NCBI GenBank assembly: GCA_039026975.1
Contig: JBCCLI010000281.1
Location: forward strand, 1-8,627
Direction: 5' to 3'
Origin: JBCBKZ01 sp039026975
GTDB lineage: Bacteria > Bacteroidota > Bacteroidia > J057
DNA length: 8,627 nt
The notes beneath the pieces are model-generated. The model ran no database searches and had not been told where the DNA came from. It saw only the letters and a list, made by a program, of their open reading frames with translations. The translations under genes were made by a program, and so were the position numbers. Shown here piece after piece: positions 1 through 5,931 of the stretch (positions within the stretch are counted from its first letter, which is position 1; every line of letters starts with the position of its first letter).

Positions 1-62
1 AGGTGTCAAACAAGTGCTGGCAAAAGGGCGCCTATTTTTGAATACTTGCTTTGGCTTGAAGG

Positions 63-362
63 TTAAATCTTTATGGAAAGTTGTAGTTCACTATCTAAGC
101 CTTCTTTCACAATCTTTTGGAGGGTAGATAACCTGGCCTCTTTTACATCATTTTCAATCTTTGAAATGTAAGAATTAGTCATTCCTACTTTTTCTGCTAG
201 TTGCTGTTGGGTCAGTCCTTTTGCTTTTCTGGCTTCTTGAATTAAAGCCCCAATTTTGAAAACCTGGTACCCCTCCTCTAATTCATCACGTTTAGGAGTC
301 CCGTTCTCGCCATAATGTTGATCCTTAAATTCTTCAAGGGTCATTGTGTCTTTCTTCTTCAT
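63..362 (-). CDS. HigA-like XRE-family antitoxin (helix-turn-helix)
   Basis: This 99-residue protein is a DNA-binding antitoxin of the HigA/XRE type. It would neutralise a RelE/HigB-type toxin in the cytoplasm and repress its own operon. Residues 1-40 hold the segment typical of Bacteroidota HigA proteins (HYGENGTPKRDELEEGY, then FKIGAL). Residues about 37-90 form the Cro/C1-type helix-turn-helix, with LTQQQLAEKVG as the first helices and NSYISKIEN as the recognition helix. The conserved RLSTLQKIV follows. The length is normal and the frame is intact. The ATG at 360-362 lies inside the 3' end of the toxin reading frame upstream, which ends at 334, so the two frames overlap by 29 bases in the toxin-first order usual for higBA. 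The toxin partner is broken, so this may be an orphan antitoxin or a stand-alone regulator. The family call is firm; its present activity is inference. Confidence 0.9.
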   Translation of the reverse strand: MKKKDTMTLEEFKDQHYGENGTPKRDELEEGYQVFKIGALIQEARKAKGLTQQQLAEKVGMTNSYISKIENDVKEARLSTLQKIVKEGLDSELQLSIKI

Positions 363-543
363 ATTCTCTTTTTATTCTTTCTGCTCGCTTAATTTCTTCT
401 TTGGGTGTTTTCTGGGTTTTCTTTCGAAATCCACTGATCACCACAATGATCTTACCTTTGTCGATAAAGCAGAAAATTCTTACTAAATCTCTCTGTTGTT
501 TGACCCTAATTTCATAAAGCCATTTGCTTCCTTCTGTAGCAAG
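334..543 (-). pseudogene. RelE/HigB-type toxin, 5'-truncated or frameshifted remnant
   Basis: Reading the minus strand from 543 to the TGA at 334-336 gives 69 codons without a stop. They match the C-terminal two thirds of the phage Gp49/HigB-like mRNA interferase family: WLYEIRV, then VRIFCFIDKGKIIVV, then GFRKKTQKTPKEEI, and a charged tail. Family members are usually about 100-115 residues, so roughly 35-45 N-terminal residues are missing. An in-frame TAG at 544-546 closes the frame upstream, and no ATG, GTG or TTG start precedes the conserved core. A different frame starting with ATG at 596-598 reads about 19 codons up to this point. A one-base shift near 541-545 would join the two into about 88 residues, but that upstream peptide is not convincingly toxin-like. 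The remnant overlaps the antitoxin start by 29 bases. I infer that it no longer makes active toxin, unless frameshifting or a sequencing error is involved. Confidence 0.75.
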
Positions 544-610
544 CTAGATAATCAACTATTATTTGTCCAAATATCCTCATGTTACTTTGGTAGCACATGA
601 TCTGCTAGCT
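542..610. repeat. Imperfect inverted repeat at the toxin break
   Basis: The 13-base arms at 542-554 and 598-610 (agctagataatca and tgatctgctagct) are reverse complements at 10 of 13 positions, with the outer six bases perfect. The left arm begins where toxin similarity stops, and it supplies the in-frame TAG. The repeat could be a small inserted element or chance in AT-rich DNA. No target duplication was identified. Confidence 0.3.
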
Positions 611-708
611 ATCATGACGGAGATTAATAGCTCTTCTTATTCTTTGAAATCAGTAGGAGCTACCTAACCCGCCTCCTTGAATGAGGTCAGTACACAATTC
701 CATCCCAG

Positions 709-764
709 CGCGTCATTCCGTTGGGCTAGGGTGTACGGCCTGCAGGGTCAAACGGAATCTAGCG
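709..764. repeat. Intergenic palindromic repeat with attccgtt/aacggaat arms
   Basis: The arms at 709-722 (cgcgtcattccgtt) and 751-764 (aacggaatctagcg) pair at 11 of 14 positions, and the inner eight are perfect (attccgtt with aacggaat). The interior is a 28-base, comparatively GC-rich spacer that includes ctgcag. The layout, cgtcattccg on the left and cggaatct on the right, resembles the dispersed intergenic palindromes known in many bacterial genomes. That it is dispersed here is inferred, because only one copy is in the window. Confidence 0.6.
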
Positions 765-866
765 TAGCTTATAGGTACTTTGATAAAGATTCTATGGTTA
801 AATAAAATACTGATGGACAGGCTGCTTCAGCTGCCTATTAGCAGATACTGACCAGTGTTTCTTTCA

Positions 867-880
867 GCGACTAAAGTCGC
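867..880. repeat. Short perfect palindrome, gcgact-aa-agtcgc
   Basis: This is a 14-base palindrome in which six bases pair around a two-base centre (as RNA, a five-pair stem with a four-base loop). It sits 64 bases past the cytochrome stop codon. Neither strand has a T-run after it, so it does not look like an intrinsic terminator. It may be part of a REP-like intergenic repeat. Confidence 0.4.
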
Positions 881-943
881 CGATCCATTTCTTTAGTAGC
901 TTAGTTATGGTCAACTACTTAATGAAGAGCCAGGAGATTCCCT

Positions 944-2746
944 CTACTCCAAATACCCTAAATTCTGCTTTGCTAGTACATAGTCTGGATCATACCTGAG
1001 GGCTTCTTCAAGGTAGAAACGGGCTTCTTCTCTCTTCCCCTGATTAAGGGCTACGAATCCCAGGTTATTGAGAATTCTCACGTCAAAGGGTTTTTCAGCA
1101 TATAGCTCCTGAAGGATGGCTCTTGCCTGTGTAAGGGTTTCCTGCTGGCCCGGATAAGCTTTAAGTAAGGTTGTAGCTGCCTTTATGCCGGCTTCTATGC
1201 TGTTAGGGTATTTGGTATAGACTTGCTGGTAGGTTTCATAAGCCTCAGGGAATCTTGCCAGAGCTTCCAAGCACTGGCCTTTTAAGTACAGGTAATCCAG
1301 TCGATTTTGGTTAGAAGGATTGAGCTTAGCTAGCAGCTCTAAAGCAGGGGCGTACTGCTGTCGCTCGAACTGTAACTGGGCCTGTTCCCACAACTGGTTC
1401 TGAGGTAAATACTGTGCTACCGAATCCAGATAGGCCGGATTAGCTTCTCTTTCCTGATAGTAGCTCAGCCATGCTTTGGCCGATTGAGTAGGGGTGGGAG
1501 TTGGCGTAGTAGCACAGATCAATCTGATGGATTCACTGATGGTGGCTACTTCTTGATCAGACTTTTCCGTAGGCGCAGGAATCTGTATGAGGTGATCATG
1601 TATACTGACGTGAGGGATGTCAGAGGTGTTATTGACGGGCATGTGGCATTGTATGCAGTCATTGTTAACTAAGGCCAGTTCTTCTGAAGGGGCGCTACAT
1701 GTGAGTTCCATGCTCTCTTGATGGCAGGTCATACAGGAGGAGGTATAAACGGACTGGTCAGTTAGGTCTGGTTTTTTATGAGGGTCATGGCAGGTAGTAC
1801 ACACCAGCTTACCTGCTGACTGTATAAAACACTGGGATTGGCTGAGTCTCTCCGCATGTGAGCCTATGCCTATGGTTGAATTGTGCGCTTCCTCTACCAG
1901 GAATATATCCATGAGACCAGCTAGTTTCATACCCGGGATATATGCTCTTTCTGAAGCAACGTTCTCCTGTAATACGGCCACCCCTTCCAGATGACATTGC
2001 TGGCAAATATCAAACTGAAGGTCTGTGGGTAGGTGAGCTGGATTTATAATGCCCCAATCAGCAGTATCTGCTAAAATCTCCCCTTCCATCATTTGAAGAT
2101 GTAGCTCTCCAGGCCCATGACACTGATCGCATCCTATTCCCAAGCTAAGCTGGGTAAATCTATTCTTGCTGTCAGCTACATAGGAGAATTCTCCCGTATG
2201 GCAGGAAATACAGGTGGGGCTAATTTCTCGTGAGAATCTGGAGTTTCTTCCATTCTCGTAGCCTGGACTCAGGTCGAAGATGCCTTTTTGGCTGTACCAG
2301 GTAATAGGAGTTTCATATAGATACCCATTTCTGTGAATGAGAAAAGAGCGGGTCTTTTTTCCGGAACCTATGACATAGTCTATTTTTTCTTCTCTCTGGT
2401 AGAGGGTATCTCCTTTTACTAGTCGGAATTCTAGCAGATAAAGAGAATCATTCTCCCAGAAAAGCTGGTAGTGAAAATCTGAATGAGAATCATACACAGC
2501 AGATTTACTGGCTAAAGGCATAGGAATAGTAGATCTGGTAGGCAGATACATAGAGTGTCCCATACCTGTCTCCAGATAGTTAGAATAGATTTGCTGGTGG
2601 CAACTCTGACAGGCATCCATCCCTTTTTCAGCATACGTATCAGAAAGCTCTGGAAGAGTCTGTTGCTGCTCTTCTAACTGGGAACAGTTAATGATTAGGC
2701 AGAAGGCCAGCAGCAGAAGGATATATATTTTCCAATTCAAGGGCAT
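944..2746 (-). CDS. Heptaheme c-type cytochrome lipoprotein with TPR domain
   Basis: This 600-residue exported protein carries seven CXXCH heme-attachment motifs, at residues 46-50, 179-183, 206-210, 248-252, 316-320, 338-342 and 364-368. It should act in electron transfer outside the cytoplasm. The N-terminus is a signal peptide (NWKIYILLLLAFCLIIN) with a likely lipidated Cys21; Asn at -1 makes the lipobox imperfect. Around hemes 3 and 5, IGCDQCHGPGELH and LVCTTCHDPH match the cytochrome c554-like/paired-CXXCH group often found fused to TPRs. Many other His residues (for example 64, 216, 323, 379, 383, 385) could be distal ligands. After a TPTPTPT linker (about 414-420) comes a TPR region, about 450-600, whose clearest repeat is 557-589 (NNLGFVALNQGKREEARFYL). 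The ATG follows the recX stop after one base, so the two are probably cotranscribed. Its redox partner and substrate are unknown. The domain call is firm. Confidence 0.92.
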   Translation of the reverse strand: MPLNWKIYILLLLAFCLIINCSQLEEQQQTLPELSDTYAEKGMDACQSCHQQIYSNYLETGMGHSMYLPTRSTIPMPLASKSAVYDSHSDFHYQLFWENDSLYLLEFRLVKGDTLYQREEKIDYVIGSGKKTRSFLIHRNGYLYETPITWYSQKGIFDLSPGYENGRNSRFSREISPTCISCHTGEFSYVADSKNRFTQLSLGIGCDQCHGPGELHLQMMEGEILADTADWGIINPAHLPTDLQFDICQQCHLEGVAVLQENVASERAYIPGMKLAGLMDIFLVEEAHNSTIGIGSHAERLSQSQCFIQSAGKLVCTTCHDPHKKPDLTDQSVYTSSCMTCHQESMELTCSAPSEELALVNNDCIQCHMPVNNTSDIPHVSIHDHLIQIPAPTEKSDQEVATISESIRLICATTPTPTPTQSAKAWLSYYQEREANPAYLDSVAQYLPQNQLWEQAQLQFERQQYAPALELLAKLNPSNQNRLDYLYLKGQCLEALARFPEAYETYQQVYTKYPNSIEAGIKAATTLLKAYPGQQETLTQARAILQELYAEKPFDVRILNNLGFVALNQGKREEARFYLEEALRYDPDYVLAKQNLGYLE

Positions 2747-2747
2747 C

Positions 2748-3200
2748 CTAACGGTCTTCCTGAAGGGCTTTAAAGATGAGGCTGGTTTCGTATCCTTTTT
2801 GCTGCAGGAATCTGATCATTTTAGCCTTTTCTTTAGGCTGAGTTAAGTCTGGAATGTCTTTCTTCTTCTTTTCCACTAAATAGGAGAGGGTTTGTAGGTA
2901 GTCCTCCTCTTCTATTTCCTGAAGAATGGCTTGGTAGATAAGTGTATCATCTATGCCTTTCTCTCTAAGAGATTGCCTGATCTTAATTTTTCCCCACTTT
3001 TTTTGGGAGAATTTTCCTCTGGCAAAGCTATGGGCATAGCGAGTATCATTCAGGAATCCCTCTTCTTCTAGGTGCACTAGCATGAGGGGTACCTCATTAC
3101 TCAGGGTTCCCATCCCATGTAATTTTCTTTTTACCTCTGCACTATACCTTTCCTGGTAGGCACAGAACTTATAGATTTTCTTCAAAATTTCTTTATCCAC
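2748..3200 (-). CDS. recX: Regulatory protein RecX
   Basis: This 150-residue protein belongs to the RecX family, which binds RecA filaments in the cytoplasm and limits recombination and SOS activity. Three helical modules can be followed: residues 5-50 (KFCAYQERYSAEVKRKL), about 49-95 (FLNDTRYAHSFARGKF, then KWGKIKIRQSLREKGI), and about 98-150 (FLQQKGYETSLIFKAL). The length is normal for the family. The start codon is GTG at 3198-3200. It is the only usable early start, because an in-frame TGA lies seven codons upstream and no ATG intervenes. A ggaag stretch lies four bases before it. The stop codon is one base from the start of the multiheme cytochrome, so the pair forms a minus-strand operon. 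No recA is in the window. The family call is firm, and the link to the cytochrome is positional only. Confidence 0.93.
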   Translation of the reverse strand: MDKEILKKIYKFCAYQERYSAEVKRKLHGMGTLSNEVPLMLVHLEEEGFLNDTRYAHSFARGKFSQKKWGKIKIRQSLREKGIDDTLIYQAILQEIEEEDYLQTLSYLVEKKKKDIPDLTQPKEKAKMIRFLQQKGYETSLIFKALQEDR

Positions 3201-3293
3201 GCACTTCCAATTACCTCATTCTTTTTCTCCAAAATAAATCTGACCCCAAAGAGTTAACCATTAGTAGCTCGTCTATTCAATGATAGTTAAGTT
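3201..3293. promoter_or_regulatory. Divergent intergenic region between recX and the lipoprotein gene
   Basis: These 93 bases lie between two genes that are transcribed away from each other, so promoters for both are expected here by inference. On the minus strand, a TTATTTTG at 3230-3237 matches the Bacteroidota -7 consensus TAnnTTTG at seven of eight positions, but no TTG is seen at the usual -33 distance. On the plus strand, only a weak TAGTTAAG lies close to the lipoprotein start. Neither site is strong enough to call alone. Confidence 0.35.
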
Positions 3294-3734
3294 ATGAAAA
3301 AGCGTTTAATACTTCCCCTTCTGCTGCTAATAGCTATATGTTTGGGAGCATGTCAGAAATATGAGGATGGCCCTCTATTTAGTTTAAGATCCAAGAAGGA
3401 AAGGGTAGCAAATGATTGGAAAGCAGGTCTTCTTTCTAGAAATAATTTTGATGAGCTGGAAGAATTTAGCGCCTATGAGCTAGATTTTAGTAAGGGTGGA
3501 ACGTTTGAGTGGCGGGTACAGCCAGCTAATGACTCTACCATTCAGACGCTGAGTGGAGACTGGGAGTTTGCTAAGGTAAAAGAATCCATTAAACTCACGT
3601 ATGCAGTAGATAGCCTGGGAGCTGATAGCATACGACTACTATTTATGGATATCAGAAGATTGAAGGAAGATGAATTATGGGTAGAGTACTTGTGGGCAGA
3701 TGATCAGTATTTTGTTCAGTTAGTTCCCAGATAG
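3294..3734 (+). CDS. Small lipoprotein of unknown function (Bacteroidota lipocalin-like type)
   Basis: This 146-residue exported lipoprotein starts with a standard signal peptide (MKKRLILPLLLLIAICLGAC) and a good lipobox, LGAC, with Cys20 as the lipidation site. It is followed by QKYEDGPLFSLRSKKERVAN, an opening shared by many small Bacteroidota lipoproteins that read CxKYxDGPxxSLRSKxxRxxNxW. The rest alternates polar and aromatic residues (FEWRV, GDWEF, LWVEYLW), as expected for a beta-barrel or lipocalin-like fold. There are no cysteines after the lipid anchor. The ATG at 3294 is the only sensible start because it begins the signal peptide. The gene stands alone, divergent from recX, and ends in its own terminator. 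It probably sits in a periplasmic or outer membrane leaflet. No ligand or enzymatic role can be read from the sequence, and the fold assignment is inference. Confidence 0.8.
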   Translation: MKKRLILPLLLLIAICLGACQKYEDGPLFSLRSKKERVANDWKAGLLSRNNFDELEEFSAYELDFSKGGTFEWRVQPANDSTIQTLSGDWEFAKVKESIKLTYAVDSLGADSIRLLFMDIRRLKEDELWVEYLWADDQYFVQLVPR

Positions 3735-3764
3735 CCAAAGAATATTCTCTGTGAAAAATACAGC

Positions 3765-3795
3765 AAGAGTGTCTTTCAGGCACTCTTTTTTTATT
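3765..3795 (+). terminator. Intrinsic terminator after the lipoprotein gene
   Basis: A stem pairs aagagtg (3765-3771) with cactctt (3781-3787). It can be extended by a U-G and a C-G pair to leave a five-base loop. A run of seven T begins at 3786 and continues as tta. This is a standard Rho-independent terminator 30 bases past the lipoprotein stop. It should insulate fumC from read-through. Confidence 0.8.
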
Positions 3796-3802
3796 AGTTT
3801 TG
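3795..3802 (+). promoter_or_regulatory. Candidate fumC promoter, -7 element TAGTTTTG
   Basis: TAGTTTTG fits the Bacteroidota -7 consensus TAnnTTTG exactly and lies 22 bases before the fumC ATG, giving a short leader. No clear TTG is found at the expected -33 position; that segment lies inside the terminator hairpin and reads ctttc. The assignment therefore rests on the -7 box and its placement. Confidence 0.42.
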
Positions 3803-3824
3803 CCTCCTAAACTAATGTGAATCT

Positions 3825-5219
3825 ATGAGCCACCGTATAGAGAAAGATACCATGGGGGAAATCCAGGTCCCTGCTGATAAATATTGGGGTGCCCAAACCC
3901 AACGTTCCATTCAAAATTTCAAAATTGGGGGGCAGAAAATGCCTATGGAGGTGATTAGGGCTTTTGCTTACCTGAAAAAAGCAGCTGCCCTGACAAATGC
4001 TTCCCTGACTTCCTTCCCGCAGGATAAAGCAGATACAATAGCCAGTGTGTGTGATGAGATCTTGGATGGGAAACTGGATGAGCACTTCCCACTGGTGGTA
4101 TGGCAGACGGGCTCCGGTACTCAGTCTAATATGAACGTGAATGAGGTAGTGGCTAACAGGGCTATTGAGATGCTGGGAGGTACCATAGGGTCTAAAAGCC
4201 CCGTCCATCCTAATGATGATGTAAATAAATCGCAGTCTTCTAATGATACCTTTCCTACGGCAATGCACATAGCTGCCTATAAGGCCATAGTGGAAGAATT
4301 ACTCCCTAAGGTAAAGAAGCTAAGAGATACGCTGGCAGAAAAGTCAGAAGCTTTTATGCAGGTAGTAAAAATAGGACGTACCCACTTGATGGATGCTACC
4401 CCTGTTACAGTAGGGCAGGAACTATCTGGATATGTAGCTCAGATGGATAAAGGGATGAAAGCCATAGAAGGAAGCCTTCCCCATTTACAAGAGCTAGCCT
4501 TAGGAGGTACAGCTGTAGGTACTGGCCTGAATACACCAGTGGGGTATGCGGAAGCGGTGGCCAACAAGATAGCTGAACTGACCGGTCTACCTTTTAGGAC
4601 GGCTGATAATAAGTTTGAGGCACTTTCCGCGCATGATGCCATAGTAGAAGCTTCAGGGGCTATCCGCAGACTGGCCGTGAGTATGATGGCCATTGGGAAT
4701 AATATACGTCTGCTGGCATCAGGACCTAGATGTGGCATAGGAGAACTAATCATCCCTGCCAATGAACCTGGTTCTTCCATTATGCCGGGAAAAGTAAATC
4801 CAACCCAGGCGGAAGCCCTTACCATGGTGTGCGCACAGGTAATAGGAAATGATACAGCGGTAGCTGTTTCCGGAACGCATGGACATTTTCAATTGAATGT
4901 CTTTAAGCCTGTCATGATTTATAATGTGCTCATGTCAGCTCAGATGTTAGGTGATGCCTGTGAGTCATTTAATGATAAGTTAGCCATGGGAATTGAACCT
5001 AATCACGCTCGCATTAAGCAGAACCTGAATAATTCTCTCATGCTGGTGACCGCCCTAAACACGGTAATAGGATATGATAAAGCAGCTAAAATAGCCAAAA
5101 CGGCTTATGCAGAGAATACTACCCTAAAGGAGGCGGCAGTTTCTTTGGGTATCTTGACAGAAGATGAGTTTGATAAAGCAGTGATTCCAGAAAAAATGGT
5201 AGGAGACCTACCAGCATAG
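3825..5219 (+). CDS. fumC: Class II fumarate hydratase (fumarase C)
   Basis: This is a 464-residue cytoplasmic enzyme of the TCA cycle that interconverts fumarate and malate, expected to act as a homotetramer without an iron-sulfur cluster. Conserved blocks appear in order: TGSGTQSNMNVNEV (95-108), HPNDDVNKSQSSNDTFPTA (128-146), GRTHLMDATPVTVGQE (184-199), the fumarase/aspartase signature GSSIMPGKVNPTQ (316-328), and THGHFQLN (361-368). His187 and Ser317 correspond to the catalytic pair His188 and Ser318 of E. coli FumC, and His128 corresponds to the B-site histidine. Length and motifs are complete. The signature with the HPND block favours fumarase over aspartase or argininosuccinate lyase. 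The ATG at 3825 gives the usual N-terminus (RIEKDTMGEIQVPADKYWGAQTQRS is split by the family start motif EKDTMGE). sir2 follows after 31 bases in the same direction, so cotranscription is likely. Confidence 0.97.
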   Translation: MSHRIEKDTMGEIQVPADKYWGAQTQRSIQNFKIGGQKMPMEVIRAFAYLKKAAALTNASLTSFPQDKADTIASVCDEILDGKLDEHFPLVVWQTGSGTQSNMNVNEVVANRAIEMLGGTIGSKSPVHPNDDVNKSQSSNDTFPTAMHIAAYKAIVEELLPKVKKLRDTLAEKSEAFMQVVKIGRTHLMDATPVTVGQELSGYVAQMDKGMKAIEGSLPHLQELALGGTAVGTGLNTPVGYAEAVANKIAELTGLPFRTADNKFEALSAHDAIVEASGAIRRLAVSMMAIGNNIRLLASGPRCGIGELIIPANEPGSSIMPGKVNPTQAEALTMVCAQVIGNDTAVAVSGTHGHFQLNVFKPVMIYNVLMSAQMLGDACESFNDKLAMGIEPNHARIKQNLNNSLMLVTALNTVIGYDKAAKIAKTAYAENTTLKEAAVSLGILTEDEFDKAVIPEKMVGDLPA

Positions 5220-5220
5220 T

Positions 5221-5238
5221 ATACATACCATACATACA
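5221..5238 (+). repeat. Two tandem 9-base units between fumC and sir2
   Basis: The units atacatacc (5221-5229) and atacataca (5230-5238) differ at one base. They fill most of the 31-base gap between the fumC stop and the sirtuin ATG. No terminator or ribosome binding site is seen in the gap. The units may have no function. Confidence 0.35.
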
Positions 5239-5250
5239 GGATTTACAGGC

Positions 5251-5931
5251 ATGGAAAAAATAGTAGTGCTTACCGGTGCAGGGATAAGCGCTGAGAGTGG
5301 GTTGAGAACCTTCAGAGATGCTAATGGCCTCTGGGAAGGTCATGATGTGATGGAAGTAGCTTCACCCGGAGGATTTGCAAAAAATCCAGAGCTGGTCCTC
5401 AGGTTTTATAATGAAAGAAGGGCCCAGCTTAAGGAGGTTTTCCCTAATGAGGGACATGAAGCACTGGTAAAGCTGGAAACCAAGTACCAGGTGAACATCA
5501 TCACCCAAAATGTAGATAACCTTCACGAGCAGGCAGGTTCTACCCATGTATTACACCTACACGGGAGGCTTGACCAGGCATGTTCTGTAAAGGGTAAAGC
5601 GCATATTATCCCTATGGAAGGGGACATTAAGCTGGGAGATATGGGTGAGGATGGAGAGCAACTCAGGCCTAATATTGTATGGTTTGGGGAATCGGTACCT
5701 AATATCGTACCTGCTGCCGAGTTAGCTTCTGAAGCAGATATCTTCATTATCATTGGCACTTCTCTCGTAGTGTATCCTGCGGCAGGCTTAATGGAGTATG
5801 CCCCCCTAGGATCGCCTATTTATGTGGTAGATCCTAAGCGGCCTTCCATGCATTCCAGTCACCATATAGAGTTTATTGAGAAACCGGCGACTACCGGTGT
5901 TCCTGTATTAGTAGACAGGCTGTTACGGTAG
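5251..5931 (+). CDS. NAD-dependent protein deacylase, Sir2/CobB family, lacking zinc cysteines
   Basis: This 226-residue cytoplasmic sirtuin would remove acyl groups from lysines using NAD. The motifs are complete: GAGISAESGLRTFRD (9-23) for NAD binding, ITQNVDNLHEQAGS (84-97), catalytic His104 in HLHGRL, NIVWFGESVP (141-150), and GTSLVVYPAAGL (169-180). Tyr53 and Arg56 in FYNERR match the Tyr/Arg pair of class III sirtuins (SIRT5 Tyr102/Arg105), which favours succinyl, malonyl or glutaryl lysine. The zinc module is odd: between His104 and the LRPNIVWFGE strand there is one cysteine (Cys111) instead of four, and the segment (111-138) is acidic and glycine-rich. Other Bacteroidota sirtuins show the same loss, so it is probably lineage-typical rather than decay. 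The gene lies 31 bases after fumC. Its stop codon touches the stop of the convergent patatin gene. The acyl preference is inferred. Confidence 0.94.
   Translation: MEKIVVLTGAGISAESGLRTFRDANGLWEGHDVMEVASPGGFAKNPELVLRFYNERRAQLKEVFPNEGHEALVKLETKYQVNIITQNVDNLHEQAGSTHVLHLHGRLDQACSVKGKAHIIPMEGDIKLGDMGEDGEQLRPNIVWFGESVPNIVPAAELASEADIFIIIGTSLVVYPAAGLMEYAPLGSPIYVVDPKRPSMHSSHHIEFIEKPATTGVPVLVDRLLR

Larger units (their letters stand above)
547..943. other. Gene-free stretch with palindromic repeats
   Basis: No convincing gene is seen in these roughly 400 bases on either strand. All frames are broken by stops at short intervals. The stretch separates the broken toxin from the cytochrome stop codon. It holds an inverted repeat with attccgtt/aacggaat arms (709-764), a short GC-rich palindrome (867-880) and a weak stem near 902-917. 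The minus strand over about 611-720 gives short peptide pieces between stops that could be a decayed gene, but I recognise no family. No T-rich intrinsic terminator for the cytochrome gene is visible. Confidence 0.6.

Noticed and set aside
1..62. Terminator or gene end past the antitoxin
   Set aside because: No stable stem with a T-run is seen, and the stretch is too short to show any gene.
611..720. Possible decayed gene on the minus strand, with pieces such as CVLTSFKEAG and VAPTDFKE between stops
   Set aside because: The pieces are too short and stop-broken to assign to a transposase or any other family.
867..880. Palindrome as terminator of the cytochrome gene
   Set aside because: On the minus strand it is followed by tgaaagaaa rather than a T-run.
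1484..1672. Plus-strand open frame inside the cytochrome gene
   Set aside because: It is antisense to the region of the seventh heme motif and the linker, and has no start signal or family resemblance.
3807..4268. Minus-strand open frame of 153 codons under fumC
   Set aside because: It lies wholly antisense to a complete fumarase gene and starts near its conserved blocks. Its composition shows no protein motif.
4439..4825. Minus-strand open frame of 128 codons inside fumC
   Set aside because: It is a shadow of conserved fumarase codons on the other strand.
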